Of a stretch of DNA of 64,000 nucleotides, positions 26,729 through 35,378 are shown piece by piece; position 1 is the stretch's first letter, and the number at the start of each line of letters is the position of its first letter. Below the pieces are notes generated by a model that was not told the DNA's origin, ran no database searches, and worked only from the letters and a program-made list of their open reading frames with translations. Source of the stretch: JAKFWF01 sp031374115 (GTDB lineage: Bacteria > Pseudomonadota > Alphaproteobacteria > Rhizobiales > Hyphomicrobiaceae); contig JANMNO010000071.1 of NCBI GenBank assembly GCA_031374115.1, positions 27,261 through 91,260 on the forward strand, in the 5' to 3' direction. The position numbers and the translations under genes were made by a program.

Positions 26729-27820
26729 ATGAAACGTCGAGATGTGTTGAAGGGCGGCGCTGCAGCCGGCATCGGCGTAGGTGCGGTCGCAATGCCGGCA
26801 ATCGCGCAGTCGATGCCGCAAATCAACTGGCGGCTCACGTCGAGTTTTCCGAAATCGCTGGATACGATCTTCGGTACCGCAGTGACCTTCGCCAAGGCGA
26901 TCAGCGACGCGACCGACGGGCGCTTCCAGATCCAGACATTCGCCGGCGGCGAGTTGATTCCACCCCTGCAGGCGCTCGATGCCGTGCAGACGGGTGCAAT
27001 CGATTGCGCGCAAACACCCACCTATTTTTACTATGGCAAGGACCCCACGCTGGCGATCGGCACCGGCTTGCCGTTCGGCATCAACGCGCGGCTGCAGAAC
27101 GCCTGGTGGACGTTTGGCGGTGGCGGCGATCTCGTCAATCAGGCACTCGCCCGGTTCAACGTCATCGGCATTCCGATGGGCAACTCAGGCTGCCAGATGG
27201 GCGGCTGGTTTCGCCGCGAGATCAACTCGGTCGAGGACTTGAAAGGTCTGAAATTTCGCATCGGTGGTATTGGTGGGCAGGTGCTTGCTCGATTGGGCGT
27301 CGTGCCACAACAGATTGCCGGCGCCGATGTCTATCCGGCGCTCGAACGCGGTACCATCGATGCAGCCGAATTCGTCGGCCCCTACGATGATGAGAAACTC
27401 GGTCTGCAGCGCGTGGCGAAGTACTACTACTATCCAGGCTTTTGGGAGGGCGGCGCCATGCTGCACCTCGTCATAAATCAGGAGCAATGGGCGAAGTTGC
27501 CCAAGCACTATCAGGCGATCGTGCGGCAGGCCGCCGAGTACGCCAACAACTGGATGTTGGCGAAATACGATGCGGTCAATGCACCGGCCTTGAAGCGTCT
27601 GATCGCCGGCGGCACGATTTTGAAGCCGTTTCCTATCCCCGTGCTGGACGCCGCTTGGGAGGCAGCAAACACACTATATGCCGAGTTATCTGCCAAGGAC
27701 CCACTCTTCAAGGCAGCCTATGACTCGTTGGTCGCTTTCCGGGGCGAACAGTATCTGTGGTGGCAAGTCGGTGAGCATTTCTTCGACGGCTATCAGATCG
27801 CCCAACGCAACAAGCGATGA
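26729..27820 (+). CDS. TRAP transporter substrate-binding protein (DctP family)
   Basis: 363 residues. A Tat-like leader MKRRDVLKGGAAAGIGVGAV ends at IAQS (about 28). The mature part follows the pattern of Tat-exported TRAP binding proteins for 2-oxo acids or carboxylates: WRLTSSFPKSLDTIFG, GGELIPPLQALDAVQTG, KFRIGGIGGQVLARLG, AAEFVGPYDDEKLGL and YYYYPGFWEGGAML. The conserved Arg in RIGG would bind a carboxylate. No dctQ or dctM membrane subunits are encoded in the window, so it is an orphan here. ATG 26729 is used because it places RR at residues 3-4. Confidence 0.9.
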   Translation: MKRRDVLKGGAAAGIGVGAVAMPAIAQSMPQINWRLTSSFPKSLDTIFGTAVTFAKAISDATDGRFQIQTFAGGELIPPLQALDAVQTGAIDCAQTPTYFYYGKDPTLAIGTGLPFGINARLQNAWWTFGGGGDLVNQALARFNVIGIPMGNSGCQMGGWFRREINSVEDLKGLKFRIGGIGGQVLARLGVVPQQIAGADVYPALERGTIDAAEFVGPYDDEKLGLQRVAKYYYYPGFWEGGAMLHLVINQEQWAKLPKHYQAIVRQAAEYANNWMLAKYDAVNAPALKRLIAGGTILKPFPIPVLDAAWEAANTLYAELSAKDPLFKAAYDSLVAFRGEQYLWWQVGEHFFDGYQIAQRNKR

Positions 27821-27909
27821 AAATGAAACGGCGCGCTCCGATGGCTGGAACGCACCGCTTCTTGACCTACACCAGGCTCTTCAGCCCAGATTTCATAACT
27901 GCGCCGGGG

Positions 27910-28698
27910 CTAAGTCTCGATATCACCGCCGCCACTGCCCCAGTCGCTGCCACCATCATCATGGACAGCGTCTTCGGTACCAGGAGTACCTTGATCGTTG
28001 CTGGATGCATCCTGATAGGACGGCTCGTTCGAGGACGAGTAGGTACCGCCTTGATCGTTGCTGCTTGCATCCTGATAACTCGGCTCCGAACCGGCACTGC
28101 CGGACGTATTTTGAGTTCCGCTTTCGCTATTGCCACGCATCATGTTGCCGATCGCACCGGCGACCAGCATGCCGCCCGCGACGCCCGCTGCGGTCGTCAT
28201 CGCGGACTTCATGAACCCGCCGCCTTGGGCTGCCTGCGGTTGCTGCATTGGCGATTGACTGAAGCCACCCTGTTGCGGCGCCTGATTGGACCAACGTTGC
28301 GGCGCTGAAGGAGCGCCATCGAAGCCACCGGCACGGCGGCCGGCAGATGGAACGCTCGATCCCCAAGGAGAAGATGCTTGAGGGGCGGGCGCTGGCTTCG
28401 AACCACCAAACAGGCCGCCAAGGAAACTACCGCCAGAAGATGAAGCATTCTTGCGCGACGCATCCAACTCGGCCGCCATCTGGTTCACCTGATCCTCTAG
28501 ATCACGAAGCCGCTCATCGGCCTGCTGCAGAGCTTGTTCCTGCACAAGCACCGACTGCACGAGCATGTATGCCGAATCTGGAATTTGCCGCACCGACGAA
28601 TTGATGAAAGTCTCCGCCTCCCGATCCTTTTCGATCGTGCCTACCGAGCGCATGCGCTCGAAGACGCCGCTGATCAAGTCGCGCTCTTCTGGGGACAT
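27910..28698 (-). CDS. DUF2076 family protein
   Basis: 262 residues. The N-terminal 90 residues (MSPEERDLISGVFERMRS, then a coiled coil QALQQADERLRDLEDQVNQMAAEL) match DUF2076. Then come Gly/Ser/Pro/Gln-rich sequence, a short hydrophobic GFMKSAMTTAAGVAGGMLVAG segment and an acidic, low-complexity tail. The tail contains two copies of SYQDASSNDQG. Location is probably envelope or cytoplasmic-membrane associated; function unknown. ATG 28698 has GGAGGGAG eight bases upstream. Confidence 0.85.
   Translation of the reverse strand: MSPEERDLISGVFERMRSVGTIEKDREAETFINSSVRQIPDSAYMLVQSVLVQEQALQQADERLRDLEDQVNQMAAELDASRKNASSSGGSFLGGLFGGSKPAPAPQASSPWGSSVPSAGRRAGGFDGAPSAPQRWSNQAPQQGGFSQSPMQQPQAAQGGGFMKSAMTTAAGVAGGMLVAGAIGNMMRGNSESGTQNTSGSAGSEPSYQDASSNDQGGTYSSSNEPSYQDASSNDQGTPGTEDAVHDDGGSDWGSGGGDIET
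27982..28085. repeat. Direct repeat inside DUF2076 gene
   Basis: Two near-identical copies of about 38 bases (centres near 28003 and 28063) read as CCTTGATCGTTGCTG followed by G/CTTGCATCCTGATA. They encode the duplicated SYQDASSNDQG peptide, with a spacing of 60 bases, in frame. The arrangement suggests recent in-frame tandem expansion. Confidence 0.8.
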
Positions 28699-28836
28699 TC
28701 GAATTCTCCCTCCGTGGGATGGGTTAGTGCCTAGCGTTTCAACATGTAAGCGTTGCCGCCGCACTTGCAAGTGTGAGCTAACAACGGTGTGTGCCGGCTA
28801 ACTAGCACCTTACAGCACAATGAAACATCCAAACTT

Positions 28837-29082
28837 CTAACGTTTGTGACCGTCATCTCCGGCCTGCGGATAGCGCCCGGTGTCCAACAGCCGAAGCACA
28901 TATTCGTCATAGGTGAGGTTTGCAGCTTCCGCCCGAGCCAGCCGGAACCGCATGATCTCTGTTGTTGGGGGCGCGAAAGCTTTCTTTCGGGCTTGCGTCC
29001 AGGCCCATTTGACGAACAGTAACTTACCCGGTGGCTCGTCGTCCTCGTCGAGCGGAGGTCCACCATTATGGCCAATGATCAT
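28837..29082 (-). CDS. Small conserved GHNGGPPL protein
   Basis: 81 residues beginning MIIGHNGGPPLDEDDEP, a leader I recognise from many short uncharacterised alphaproteobacterial proteins. The rest is basic and helical (KWAWTQARKKAF; IMRFRLARAEAANLTYDEY). No known domain or membrane segment is present. The start is supported by the GHNGGPP motif at the extreme N-terminus. It is head-to-head with the XRE-cupin regulator, with only 57 bases between start codons, so promoters must overlap and the regulator may act on it (inference). Confidence 0.7.
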   Translation of the reverse strand: MIIGHNGGPPLDEDDEPPGKLLFVKWAWTQARKKAFAPPTTEIMRFRLARAEAANLTYDEYVLRLLDTGRYPQAGDDGHKR

Positions 29083-29139
29083 TTAGTCCGGTCTCGCTTT
29101 TCGCTTGCTCCTGGCCAAAATATCCATGAAACTGGAGTT

Positions 29140-29706
29140 ATGTCCACTATCCTGTCAGACCCGACGTCGATGATCGCCGCGCGAATTAAGGCCGAGCGTG
29201 AAGCGCGCGGCTGGTCGCTCGCCCATGTGGCCGACCGCTCCGGGGTCTCGCGGGCTATGATCAGCAAAGTAGAGCGCGGCGAATCGAGCCCGACTGCCGC
29301 TCTCCTGGGCCGCTTGAGCGGGGCGTTCGGGCTGACGATGTCGACGCTGCTCGCGCGCGCCGAGGGCGACGGCAGCCGCATTTCCCGGGCTCGCGACCAG
29401 CACCAATGGGCGGATCCCGAAACCAAGTACGTGCGCCGCTCGCTGTCTCCACGTCCCGGTGGACCTCTCGATCTGGTACAGGTCTACCTGCCGCCGGGGG
29501 CATCGGTGAGCTATCCCGCTTCCAACTATACGTTCACCCGACAGCAGGTCTGGGTTCAGCATGGCCATCTAACGTTTGTCGAGGGTCACGAGACGCATGA
29601 ATTGGCAGCCGGCGACTGCCTTGAGCTTGGCGTTCCGGCCGATTGCACTTTTGCCAATCGAAGCAGCGCAGCGTGCCGTTATGTAGTTGCAGTTGCTTTA
29701 AGATAA
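29140..29706 (+). CDS. XRE-family regulator with cupin sensor domain
   Basis: 188 residues. The N-terminal helix-turn-helix (IKAEREARGWSLAHVADRSGVSRAMISKVERGESSPT, about 13-50) is of the Xre/HipB type. The C-terminal half is a cupin (LVQVYLPPGASVSYPASNYT ... HELAAGDCLELGVPADCTF). This architecture (as in PuuR or SutR) is typical of repressors of small-molecule metabolism. The first conserved Met lies 24 residues after an upstream TTG; ATG 29140 is used, although its GGAG is unusually close. It probably regulates itself and the divergent small gene. Confidence 0.85.
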   Translation: MSTILSDPTSMIAARIKAEREARGWSLAHVADRSGVSRAMISKVERGESSPTAALLGRLSGAFGLTMSTLLARAEGDGSRISRARDQHQWADPETKYVRRSLSPRPGGPLDLVQVYLPPGASVSYPASNYTFTRQQVWVQHGHLTFVEGHETHELAAGDCLELGVPADCTFANRSSAACRYVVAVALR

Positions 29707-29777
29707 GCCGTTAGGCTGTTACTGACGAATTCCTGCGAAACTATCGTTGGTCATACGACAAACGATCGAAGTTGCAC

Positions 29778-30209
29778 ATGCCGTTTTACAACAACAGCAA
29801 TCGGCCTTGGGCAATTACCTACCCAAGCGATGACCGGTCGAACGGCGTTCTTCGTGTCGGACAACAGCGATTGGCGCTCACCGGCGTTCGATCGATTTCC
29901 CGGTGTGCCTCGCAGGAAAGAGACTTCCTCGGCAGTCTTCTAAATTACTCCGTGTACCTGAGCGTTGCCGCCATCTTCCTGGTCTTGGTCGTGCAAGCCG
30001 GCTGGCGCGAGCGGTTTCTATTGGGGACGGTGTTCTTCGCAATCGTGGGTGTGACCAGTTTGATCGATATCGGGCTTGCCAGCCGGCTCCGCCTTTACCG
30101 ATTGACGATCGAGATGATTGACGGGCGGATAATCGAATTTACCACCGCAGACGCTGCCGAAGCCGATCGGCTCACCGCAGCCTTGGCGACGGTCGTCGCC
30201 ACTCGCTGA
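29778..30209 (+). CDS. Small membrane protein, DUF6232-like
   Basis: 143 residues. A soluble N-terminal 40 residues (QQRLALTGVRSISRC) precedes two membrane segments (LNYSVYLSVAAIFLVLVV and FLLGTVFFAIVGVTSLIDIGLA). The tail LYRLTIEMIDGRIIEFTTADAAEADRLTAAL has the beta-rich, helix-capped form of DUF6232-like or PH-like membrane proteins. This family call is weak. ATG 29778 is two codons inside a TTG start. Function unknown; probably monocistronic. Confidence 0.6.
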   Translation: MPFYNNSNRPWAITYPSDDRSNGVLRVGQQRLALTGVRSISRCASQERDFLGSLLNYSVYLSVAAIFLVLVVQAGWRERFLLGTVFFAIVGVTSLIDIGLASRLRLYRLTIEMIDGRIIEFTTADAAEADRLTAALATVVATR

Positions 30210-30277
30210 TCCTTGATGTTTCGCGTTCACCCATTAGTCGTGCTAACGAGGCGCCGCGCCAACCCATCGAGGTTTTC

Positions 30278-31660
30278 ATGACGTCCGTATCGAAGCCTAT
30301 TGTTCGCTTCGCACCAAGCCCAACCGGGCGGCTCCACATCGGCAATATCCGCACCGCTGTTTTGAATTGGCTGTTGGCAGCCAAGCACGGTGGGCAGTTC
30401 ATCTTGCGTTTTGATGATACCGATGCCGAGCGTTCGAAAGCGGCGCACGTCGAGGCGATCCGGCGTGATCTAACGTGGCTCGGCCTGACGTGGGACCGCG
30501 AAGAGCGGCAGTCGCTGCGTTCTGCCCGCTATGCCGACATAGCCGAACAGTTGAAGGCATCCGGGCATCTCTATCCCTGCTATGAAGCCGAAGACGAACT
30601 CGATCGCCGCCGGAAGCGCCAGCTCGCCCGTGGCCTGCCGCCGACCTACGATCGGGCGAGCCTTCGATTGACCGCCGATGAGCGCACGACCCTCGAAGCG
30701 CAGGACCGGGAGCCGCATTGGCGGTTTCGGCTGAGCAACACTGACAACCGCGATCCGCTGGCACCGGTGCCCACGCTCGTCACCTGGCCGGACCTCGTCC
30801 GCGGCGATCAGTCGGTCGACGTAGGCTCGTTATCCGACCCTGTTCTGATCCGCGCAGACGGCACCTGCCTCTACACGTTCACGAGCGTCGTAGACGATTG
30901 GGATTTCGGCATCACGCACATCGTTCGCGGTGAGGACCACGTCACCAACACCGGCGTCCAGATCCAGATTTTTCAGGCGCTTGGAGCAACAGTTCCCGCG
31001 TTCGCCCACCACAGTTTACTAGTCGGGCGCGATGGGCAAACCTTATCCAAACGCTTGGGCTCGCTTTCGATCGAAGGGATGCGCGATGATGGCATCGAAC
31101 CGATGGCCGTCGCTTGTCACGCAGCGCTGGTCGGCACCTCGGACGCAATCGAAATCTATCCGACATTGCAAGCGCTCTCCGTGCCTTTCAGTTTATCGAA
31201 GATCTCTCGTGCTCCCGGCCGGTTCGACACCGACGACCTCGTCGCACTCAACGCTAAACTTCTGCACGGCTTAAGCTTTGCCGAAGTCGAGGCGCGTCTT
31301 ATTGAACTGGGCGTTGGCGGCGGCGAACCTTTCTGGCACGCCGTGCGCGGAAACATCCGCCGGCTGTCCGATACGATACAATGGTGGCAGGTCGTGTCCG
31401 GCTCCATCGCACCAATCATCGAGAACGGCGATTTCTGTGCGATCGCGGCTGGCGCATTGCCGGCTGAACCTTGGAGTGAAAAAACCTGGGACGAATGGAC
31501 AGCAGCCGTCAAAACGCTGTCGGGGGCCAAGGGCCGGGCATTGTTTCATCCTATCCGTCTAGCGCTTACCGGTCGGGACGCTGGTCCCGAATTGAAGGTG
31601 TTGCTGCCTTTGATGGGCCGCACACGCGTCGAACATCGCCTCCGCGGGCAGTTAGCATAA
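30278..31660 (+). CDS. gltX: Glutamyl-tRNA synthetase
   Basis: 460 residues of the class I synthetase fold. HIGH-like motif PSPTGRLHIGNIRTAVLNWLL is near residue 11 and the KMSKS counterpart GQTLSKRLG near 255. FDDTDAERS and LIRADGTCLYTFTSVVDDWDFGITHIVRGEDH are typical of GluRS. The anticodon-binding domain is visible in the last 130 residues. Many alphaproteobacteria carry two gltX genes, one of which charges tRNA-Gln as well; the shorter form here may be the second type (inference). ATG 30278 is used. Confidence 0.95.
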   Translation: MTSVSKPIVRFAPSPTGRLHIGNIRTAVLNWLLAAKHGGQFILRFDDTDAERSKAAHVEAIRRDLTWLGLTWDREERQSLRSARYADIAEQLKASGHLYPCYEAEDELDRRRKRQLARGLPPTYDRASLRLTADERTTLEAQDREPHWRFRLSNTDNRDPLAPVPTLVTWPDLVRGDQSVDVGSLSDPVLIRADGTCLYTFTSVVDDWDFGITHIVRGEDHVTNTGVQIQIFQALGATVPAFAHHSLLVGRDGQTLSKRLGSLSIEGMRDDGIEPMAVACHAALVGTSDAIEIYPTLQALSVPFSLSKISRAPGRFDTDDLVALNAKLLHGLSFAEVEARLIELGVGGGEPFWHAVRGNIRRLSDTIQWWQVVSGSIAPIIENGDFCAIAAGALPAEPWSEKTWDEWTAAVKTLSGAKGRALFHPIRLALTGRDAGPELKVLLPLMGRTRVEHRLRGQLA

Positions 31661-31899
31661 GGGTTGCCGTTAGCATTCTCGCCGAACATGCCTTGCATTT
31701 GCCGCATCACCGGTTCATGTAGAAGCGCCGGCATCTGTCAAACTGATAGTTGCCCTCATAGAACCTCGGCTGAATGACTGGCGACCTGACTGGCTGCTTC
31801 TTGTCTTTTCCGAACTCTAGAGATCTAAGGGGATCGAAGCGTGCGGTCCACACTGGCTAATTCATCACGCATCTTGACGACGGAAAAGGACTAGCATCT

Positions 31900-32115
31900 A
31901 TGGCTCGCATCACCGGCACGGTAAAATTCTTCAATGGCGCCAAAGGCTTCGGCTTCATCCAGCCAGCTGACGGTTCCAAGGACGTTTTCGTGCATGCCAC
32001 CGCTCTCGAGCGCGCCGGCATCCGCAGCTTGAACGAAGGCGACAAGGTTTCCTTCGAGCTCGAAGATGACCGTAAGGGTCGCGGCAAGCAGGCAGGCTCG
32101 ATCGAACTCGCCTGA
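31900..32115 (+). CDS. Cold-shock protein CspA family
   Basis: 71 residues, a single cold-shock OB-fold. RNP1 KGFGFIQP and RNP2 VFVHATALE are clear. The protein binds single-stranded RNA or DNA and melts RNA structure. A long gene-free leader (31661-31899) precedes it, which fits the structured 5' untranslated region of cold-inducible csp mRNAs, though I cannot fold it here. GGAAAAGGA lies about seven bases before the ATG. A strong terminator follows, so it is monocistronic. Confidence 0.95.
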   Translation: MARITGTVKFFNGAKGFGFIQPADGSKDVFVHATALERAGIRSLNEGDKVSFELEDDRKGRGKQAGSIELA

Positions 32116-32140
32116 GCGACACGTTCGATCTTACTGGAGA

Positions 32141-32171
32141 CGCCGCATCGGTCCCCGGTGCGGCGTTTTTC
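32141..32171 (+). terminator. Rho-independent terminator after cold-shock gene
   Basis: CGCCGCA (32141-32147) pairs with TGCGGCG (32159-32165). The inner TCGG/CCGG extends the stem around a short loop, and a run of five T follows at 32166-32170. Position 26 bases after the cold-shock stop fits transcription ending for that gene. Confidence 0.9.
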
Positions 32172-32279
32172 GTTGTCGGGTAGAAGTATGCTGGATTTTA
32201 TGAAGGTTTTACATGATAGGCCCGATCAAGAGGTATTGTTAAGGGAGGCACTTGCCGAACAACCTTTGGAGTTTCATCT

Positions 32280-32825
32280 ATGGGAGATACGCAACCAAGC
32301 AACCAGGGGTCGCCCGTGAGCTTAAGCAAATCTCGTCGAAAGATTTTTCAGGCCGCAACATTTCTAGGATGCGCAATCGCTTTGGGTTCGGCATCGCCCC
32401 TCTTGGCACAGCGGGCCGATGCACCGTTCGCGGGACTTAACGGTGCTTGGTCGGGCAGCGGACAGGTTCGTTTGGAAGGCGGAAAAACTGAACGCATCAG
32501 CTGCCGCGCTTATTATACACCGCGCGATTCAGGTGCCGGCGTGAGCATCGCTCTACGGTGCGCCTCCACCAGTTTCTCAATCAACCTGCGTTCGACGGTA
32601 GCTTCCAATAACGGCCGTGTGACGGGAGACTGGGAAGAGACGAATTTTGGCGCGTCAGGCAATTTGACGGGCCGCGCCTCGCCGGGAAATCTAGCGGTCG
32701 CGATCAATGGCGGCGGATTGAACGGTTCGATGTCGGTGTCGTTCGGCGGTTCAAGGCAGCAAGTTTCGATCAATACCAGCGGGTCGGCCGCCTTGCGTGG
32801 CGTCTCGGTTAGCCTATCGAAGTGA
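32280..32825 (+). CDS. Secreted hypothetical protein
   Basis: 181 residues. A long basic n-region and hydrophobic stretch (KIFQAATFLGCAIALGSASPLLAQ) form a signal peptide cut near 44. The mature part is beta-rich and glycine-rich, with GLNGAWSGSGQVRLEGGKTERISCRAYY and a later RVTGDWEETNFGASGNLTG. Two Cys may form a disulfide (ISCRAYY and LRCAST). It resembles a conserved alphaproteobacterial family without known function. ATG 32280 is used; an ATG at the SKSRRK region is absent, so a shorter start is not evident. Confidence 0.65.
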   Translation: MGDTQPSNQGSPVSLSKSRRKIFQAATFLGCAIALGSASPLLAQRADAPFAGLNGAWSGSGQVRLEGGKTERISCRAYYTPRDSGAGVSIALRCASTSFSINLRSTVASNNGRVTGDWEETNFGASGNLTGRASPGNLAVAINGGGLNGSMSVSFGGSRQQVSINTSGSAALRGVSVSLSK

Positions 32826-32888
32826 GGATTCGGCTCGGCCGCAGGCCCGGCGGGCGGCTCCGGCAGTGGGTCGCCGAGCCCAAAAAGT

Positions 32889-33644
32889 TCAGCCGCGACC
32901 GACGAACGGCATCTTCGTTGCCATGATCGTCATGAACTGCACGTTGGCATCCAAGGGCAAGCTCGCCATGTAGCGCACCGCACTCGCGACATGAGCGACA
33001 TCCATCACTGCTTCCGGCGCGATCTGGCCATTCGCTTGCGGCACACCCGCTTTCATTCGTCCGCCCATCGCCGTATCGGCATTACCGACGTCGATCTGGC
33101 TGCAGGCGATATCGTCGATGCGGCCGTCGAGCGAGATGCATTTCGTCAACCCAGTGATAGCGTGCTTTGTCGCGGTGTAGGCGACCGACATCGGACGCGG
33201 TGCGTGGGCCGAGATCGAACCGTTGTTGATGATGCGACCGCCCTTGGGGCTCTGCGCCTTCATGATCTTGATCGCCTCTTGCGCGCATTGAAAGCACGCC
33301 GTGAGGTTGAGATCCACAACTTGTTTGAACTTGGCGATATCGATGTCTTCCATCGGTCCGGCTGGTAGACCCATGCCGGCGTTGTTGAACAGAACATCGA
33401 GGCGTCCGAAGGCTTCCTTGGTCTTGGCGAACAGTGTGGCCACCTGCTTTGGGTCGGATACGTCGGTCGGCACGGCGAGCATTTGGCCGCCGCCCTTCGC
33501 AGCCATAGACGCCGTCTTTTCCAACTCGTCGCCGCGACGTCCGGCGAGCACGACGTTGTAGCCGTCTGCCTGCAGAGCCAGCGCCGAAGCGCGCCCAATG
33601 CCCGAGCCGGCACCAGTGACGAGAGCAACCTTTGTGTGAGCCAT
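32889..33644 (-). CDS. Short-chain dehydrogenase/reductase of the box region
   Basis: 251 residues. Classical SDR signatures: VALVTGAGSGIGRASALAL at the start, NNAGMG in the middle, catalytic Ser in IINNGSISAH and the YTATK Tyr-Lys pair. It is the last gene on the minus strand of the boxB-cupin-Rieske series. After dihydroxylation or epoxide opening, an SDR could act as dehydrogenase on a diol or alcohol intermediate (inference). ATG 33644 has AGGAGAAGG upstream and is better than the possible earlier start. A 105-base gap separates it from the Rieske gene. Confidence 0.88.
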   Translation of the reverse strand: MAHTKVALVTGAGSGIGRASALALQADGYNVVLAGRRGDELEKTASMAAKGGGQMLAVPTDVSDPKQVATLFAKTKEAFGRLDVLFNNAGMGLPAGPMEDIDIAKFKQVVDLNLTACFQCAQEAIKIMKAQSPKGGRIINNGSISAHAPRPMSVAYTATKHAITGLTKCISLDGRIDDIACSQIDVGNADTAMGGRMKAGVPQANGQIAPEAVMDVAHVASAVRYMASLPLDANVQFMTIMATKMPFVGRG

Positions 33645-33749
33645 GAACGCCTTCTCCTGATGTTGTTGTTGATTGGTGTCGACGGGAGGTAACATTCCAC
33701 CCTTACCGATGCCAGCCTGCCTTACAACGGGCCGCCATGCGATCGCCAC

Positions 33750-34919
33750 TTAAGACTTCGCGGCTTCGGGCGCTAGCCTCCTTGCCAGATAGCCGATGAA
33801 GTCGTGAATCTCGCGCTCCATCCATGATAGCGGACCCGGTTTCGATAGTGGCGCCTTTGCGCCCTGATAGATGCCTTGCACGACGAGTTTGTCCTCGTCG
33901 TTGACCTTGTCGAAAAACGCGATCGTATCGGCGACGAATTTGTCCTTGTCGTCGAGTGCTGCGTAACGCTCGGGCGCGACGGCCACGCCAAAGCGCACAT
34001 CGACATGACCTGTCCCTCGCGGTCGCAGCGACAAATACCAAAGGTGATCGGGTGCCAGCACATACATGTGCGAGGGGAACACCGTCGGCATCACCGACGT
34101 ATGGCGCCATTCATCCGTCAGCCGCGTATTCGTCTTGTGCGCAAGCCCATACACGGCGTCGGCATTCTTGGTGAAAGTCTGATAGGTGAAGTGATCGAAT
34201 TTTTGGTTTGGAAAGCCGTTGGTCTCGACCGGGAACCACGCGCCGACAGTTGCCTTGTGCGTGACCGGCAGATGATAGCTCTCCATGAAGTTCTCGGTCA
34301 GCAGCTTCCAATTCGTGTCCCAAACGTAATCGTAACGCGCGACGGGAATATAGTGCTCCTGCGCGTATCGATCTGTCACTCCGGCCAACGGCGCAAGCAT
34401 CCCGGCGACGCTCGCGGCCTGCTCGTTCAGCGTTACATAGATCCACCCCTGCCAGATCTCGGTGCGGATCGCGGGGAGCTTGTGATCGCGCGGCTTGAAC
34501 GTGCCGCCGGGGACGCTATGAGACGCACCCATATGCGGCGCGCCGATCAATCGACCCTCGATATCATAGGTCCACGCATGATAGGGACAGACGATGCGCT
34601 TTGCGTTGCCGCATCCGTCGAGCAGCCGCATCATCCGATGCAGACAGACGTTGGCGTGGGTCTTGATTGCGCCGTCGCTGGTGCGAAACGCCACCACCGG
34701 TTGATCGCCGATCACGAATGTCAGGTAGTCGCCAGCGTTCGGGATGTCCGAAGTCCGCCCGAGGCAAAGCCATTCCTTGGCAAAGATTTCCTCATGCTCA
34801 AGCGCCAGCACGTCTTCCGATCGATAGAGGCCTGGGTGCATCGCCGTCGCCTCACCCAACGGCTTCGACGCCGACATGGCAAGCGACTGCAATAACGTTT
34901 CGAGCGTCGGCTTTGTCAT
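33750..34919 (-). CDS. Rieske non-heme iron oxygenase, alpha subunit
   Basis: 389 residues. Rieske [2Fe-2S] ligands are CLH (NVCLHRMMRLLDGCG) and CPYH (RIVCPYHAWTYD), near residues 90-115. The mononuclear iron facial triad appears in ENFMESYHLPVTH (about 200). It resembles single-component-type alpha subunits of the phthalate/choline-like ring-hydroxylating families. No beta subunit, ferredoxin or reductase is next to it, so electrons must come from elsewhere. ATG 34919 has GAGGA nearby; the adjacent upstream starts are weaker. The cupin precedes it by 67 bases. Confidence 0.92.
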   Translation of the reverse strand: MTKPTLETLLQSLAMSASKPLGEATAMHPGLYRSEDVLALEHEEIFAKEWLCLGRTSDIPNAGDYLTFVIGDQPVVAFRTSDGAIKTHANVCLHRMMRLLDGCGNAKRIVCPYHAWTYDIEGRLIGAPHMGASHSVPGGTFKPRDHKLPAIRTEIWQGWIYVTLNEQAASVAGMLAPLAGVTDRYAQEHYIPVARYDYVWDTNWKLLTENFMESYHLPVTHKATVGAWFPVETNGFPNQKFDHFTYQTFTKNADAVYGLAHKTNTRLTDEWRHTSVMPTVFPSHMYVLAPDHLWYLSLRPRGTGHVDVRFGVAVAPERYAALDDKDKFVADTIAFFDKVNDEDKLVVQGIYQGAKAPLSKPGPLSWMEREIHDFIGYLARRLAPEAAKS

Positions 34920-34986
34920 CGTGCGCATCCTCTGCTTCATGGACTGAAGCAAAAATCTTCAAGCCCGCCAAGCCTCGTCAGCTCAC

Positions 34987-35313
34987 TCACCCCGGTTTGT
35001 GGGCACCGTAAAACAGCACCCAAGTTGCGAAGTCATCAGTGAAATTGGAGAACCGATGCGGCTCGTGGGCAGCGACGAACAGTACATCGCCGGGCGCAAA
35101 CTGCACCTTTTCAGTGCCGCGCTCGAAGGTGCCCGAGCCGGCGATCACGAAGTAAAGCTCATCTTGGTCGTGCGGCGTCTGGTTATCGACGCCCTTTGGG
35201 GCGTAGTGGCGCACCTCGATATCCGCCGTACCGATCACCAGCGACGATAATCGTCCGGGCGGAAACGGCAGCTTGGCGGCTTCTGCCGCGGTCATGCGTG
35301 TGGGAATGATCAT
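34987..35313 (-). CDS. Small cupin protein
   Basis: 108 residues and a single cupin barrel. Motif 1 is HDQDELYFVIAGSGTFERG, motif 2 is FAPGDVLFVAAHEPHRFSN with metal-binding His/Glu. Small cupins beside oxygenases are often dioxygenases, isomerases or binding proteins, but no activity can be assigned. It sits between boxB and the Rieske gene (65 and 67 base gaps) and is probably in their transcript. Confidence 0.85.
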   Translation of the reverse strand: MIIPTRMTAAEAAKLPFPPGRLSSLVIGTADIEVRHYAPKGVDNQTPHDQDELYFVIAGSGTFERGTEKVQFAPGDVLFVAAHEPHRFSNFTDDFATWVLFYGAHKPG

Positions 35314-35378
35314 GGCGGGGGCTCCATAAAATGCCCCGCCACAGTAGGTGCTTGTCGACGGCTACGAAAGAGCCCCGC

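Noticed and set aside
27817..28308. + strand frame over the DUF2076 tail
   Set aside because: It is the reverse complement of a low-complexity tail; the minus strand has the family domain and a strong ribosome-binding site.
33876..34895. A 339-codon frame antisense to the Rieske oxygenase gene
   Set aside because: It mirrors the oxygenase exactly, has no domain, and the opposite strand carries clear Rieske and iron-binding motifs.
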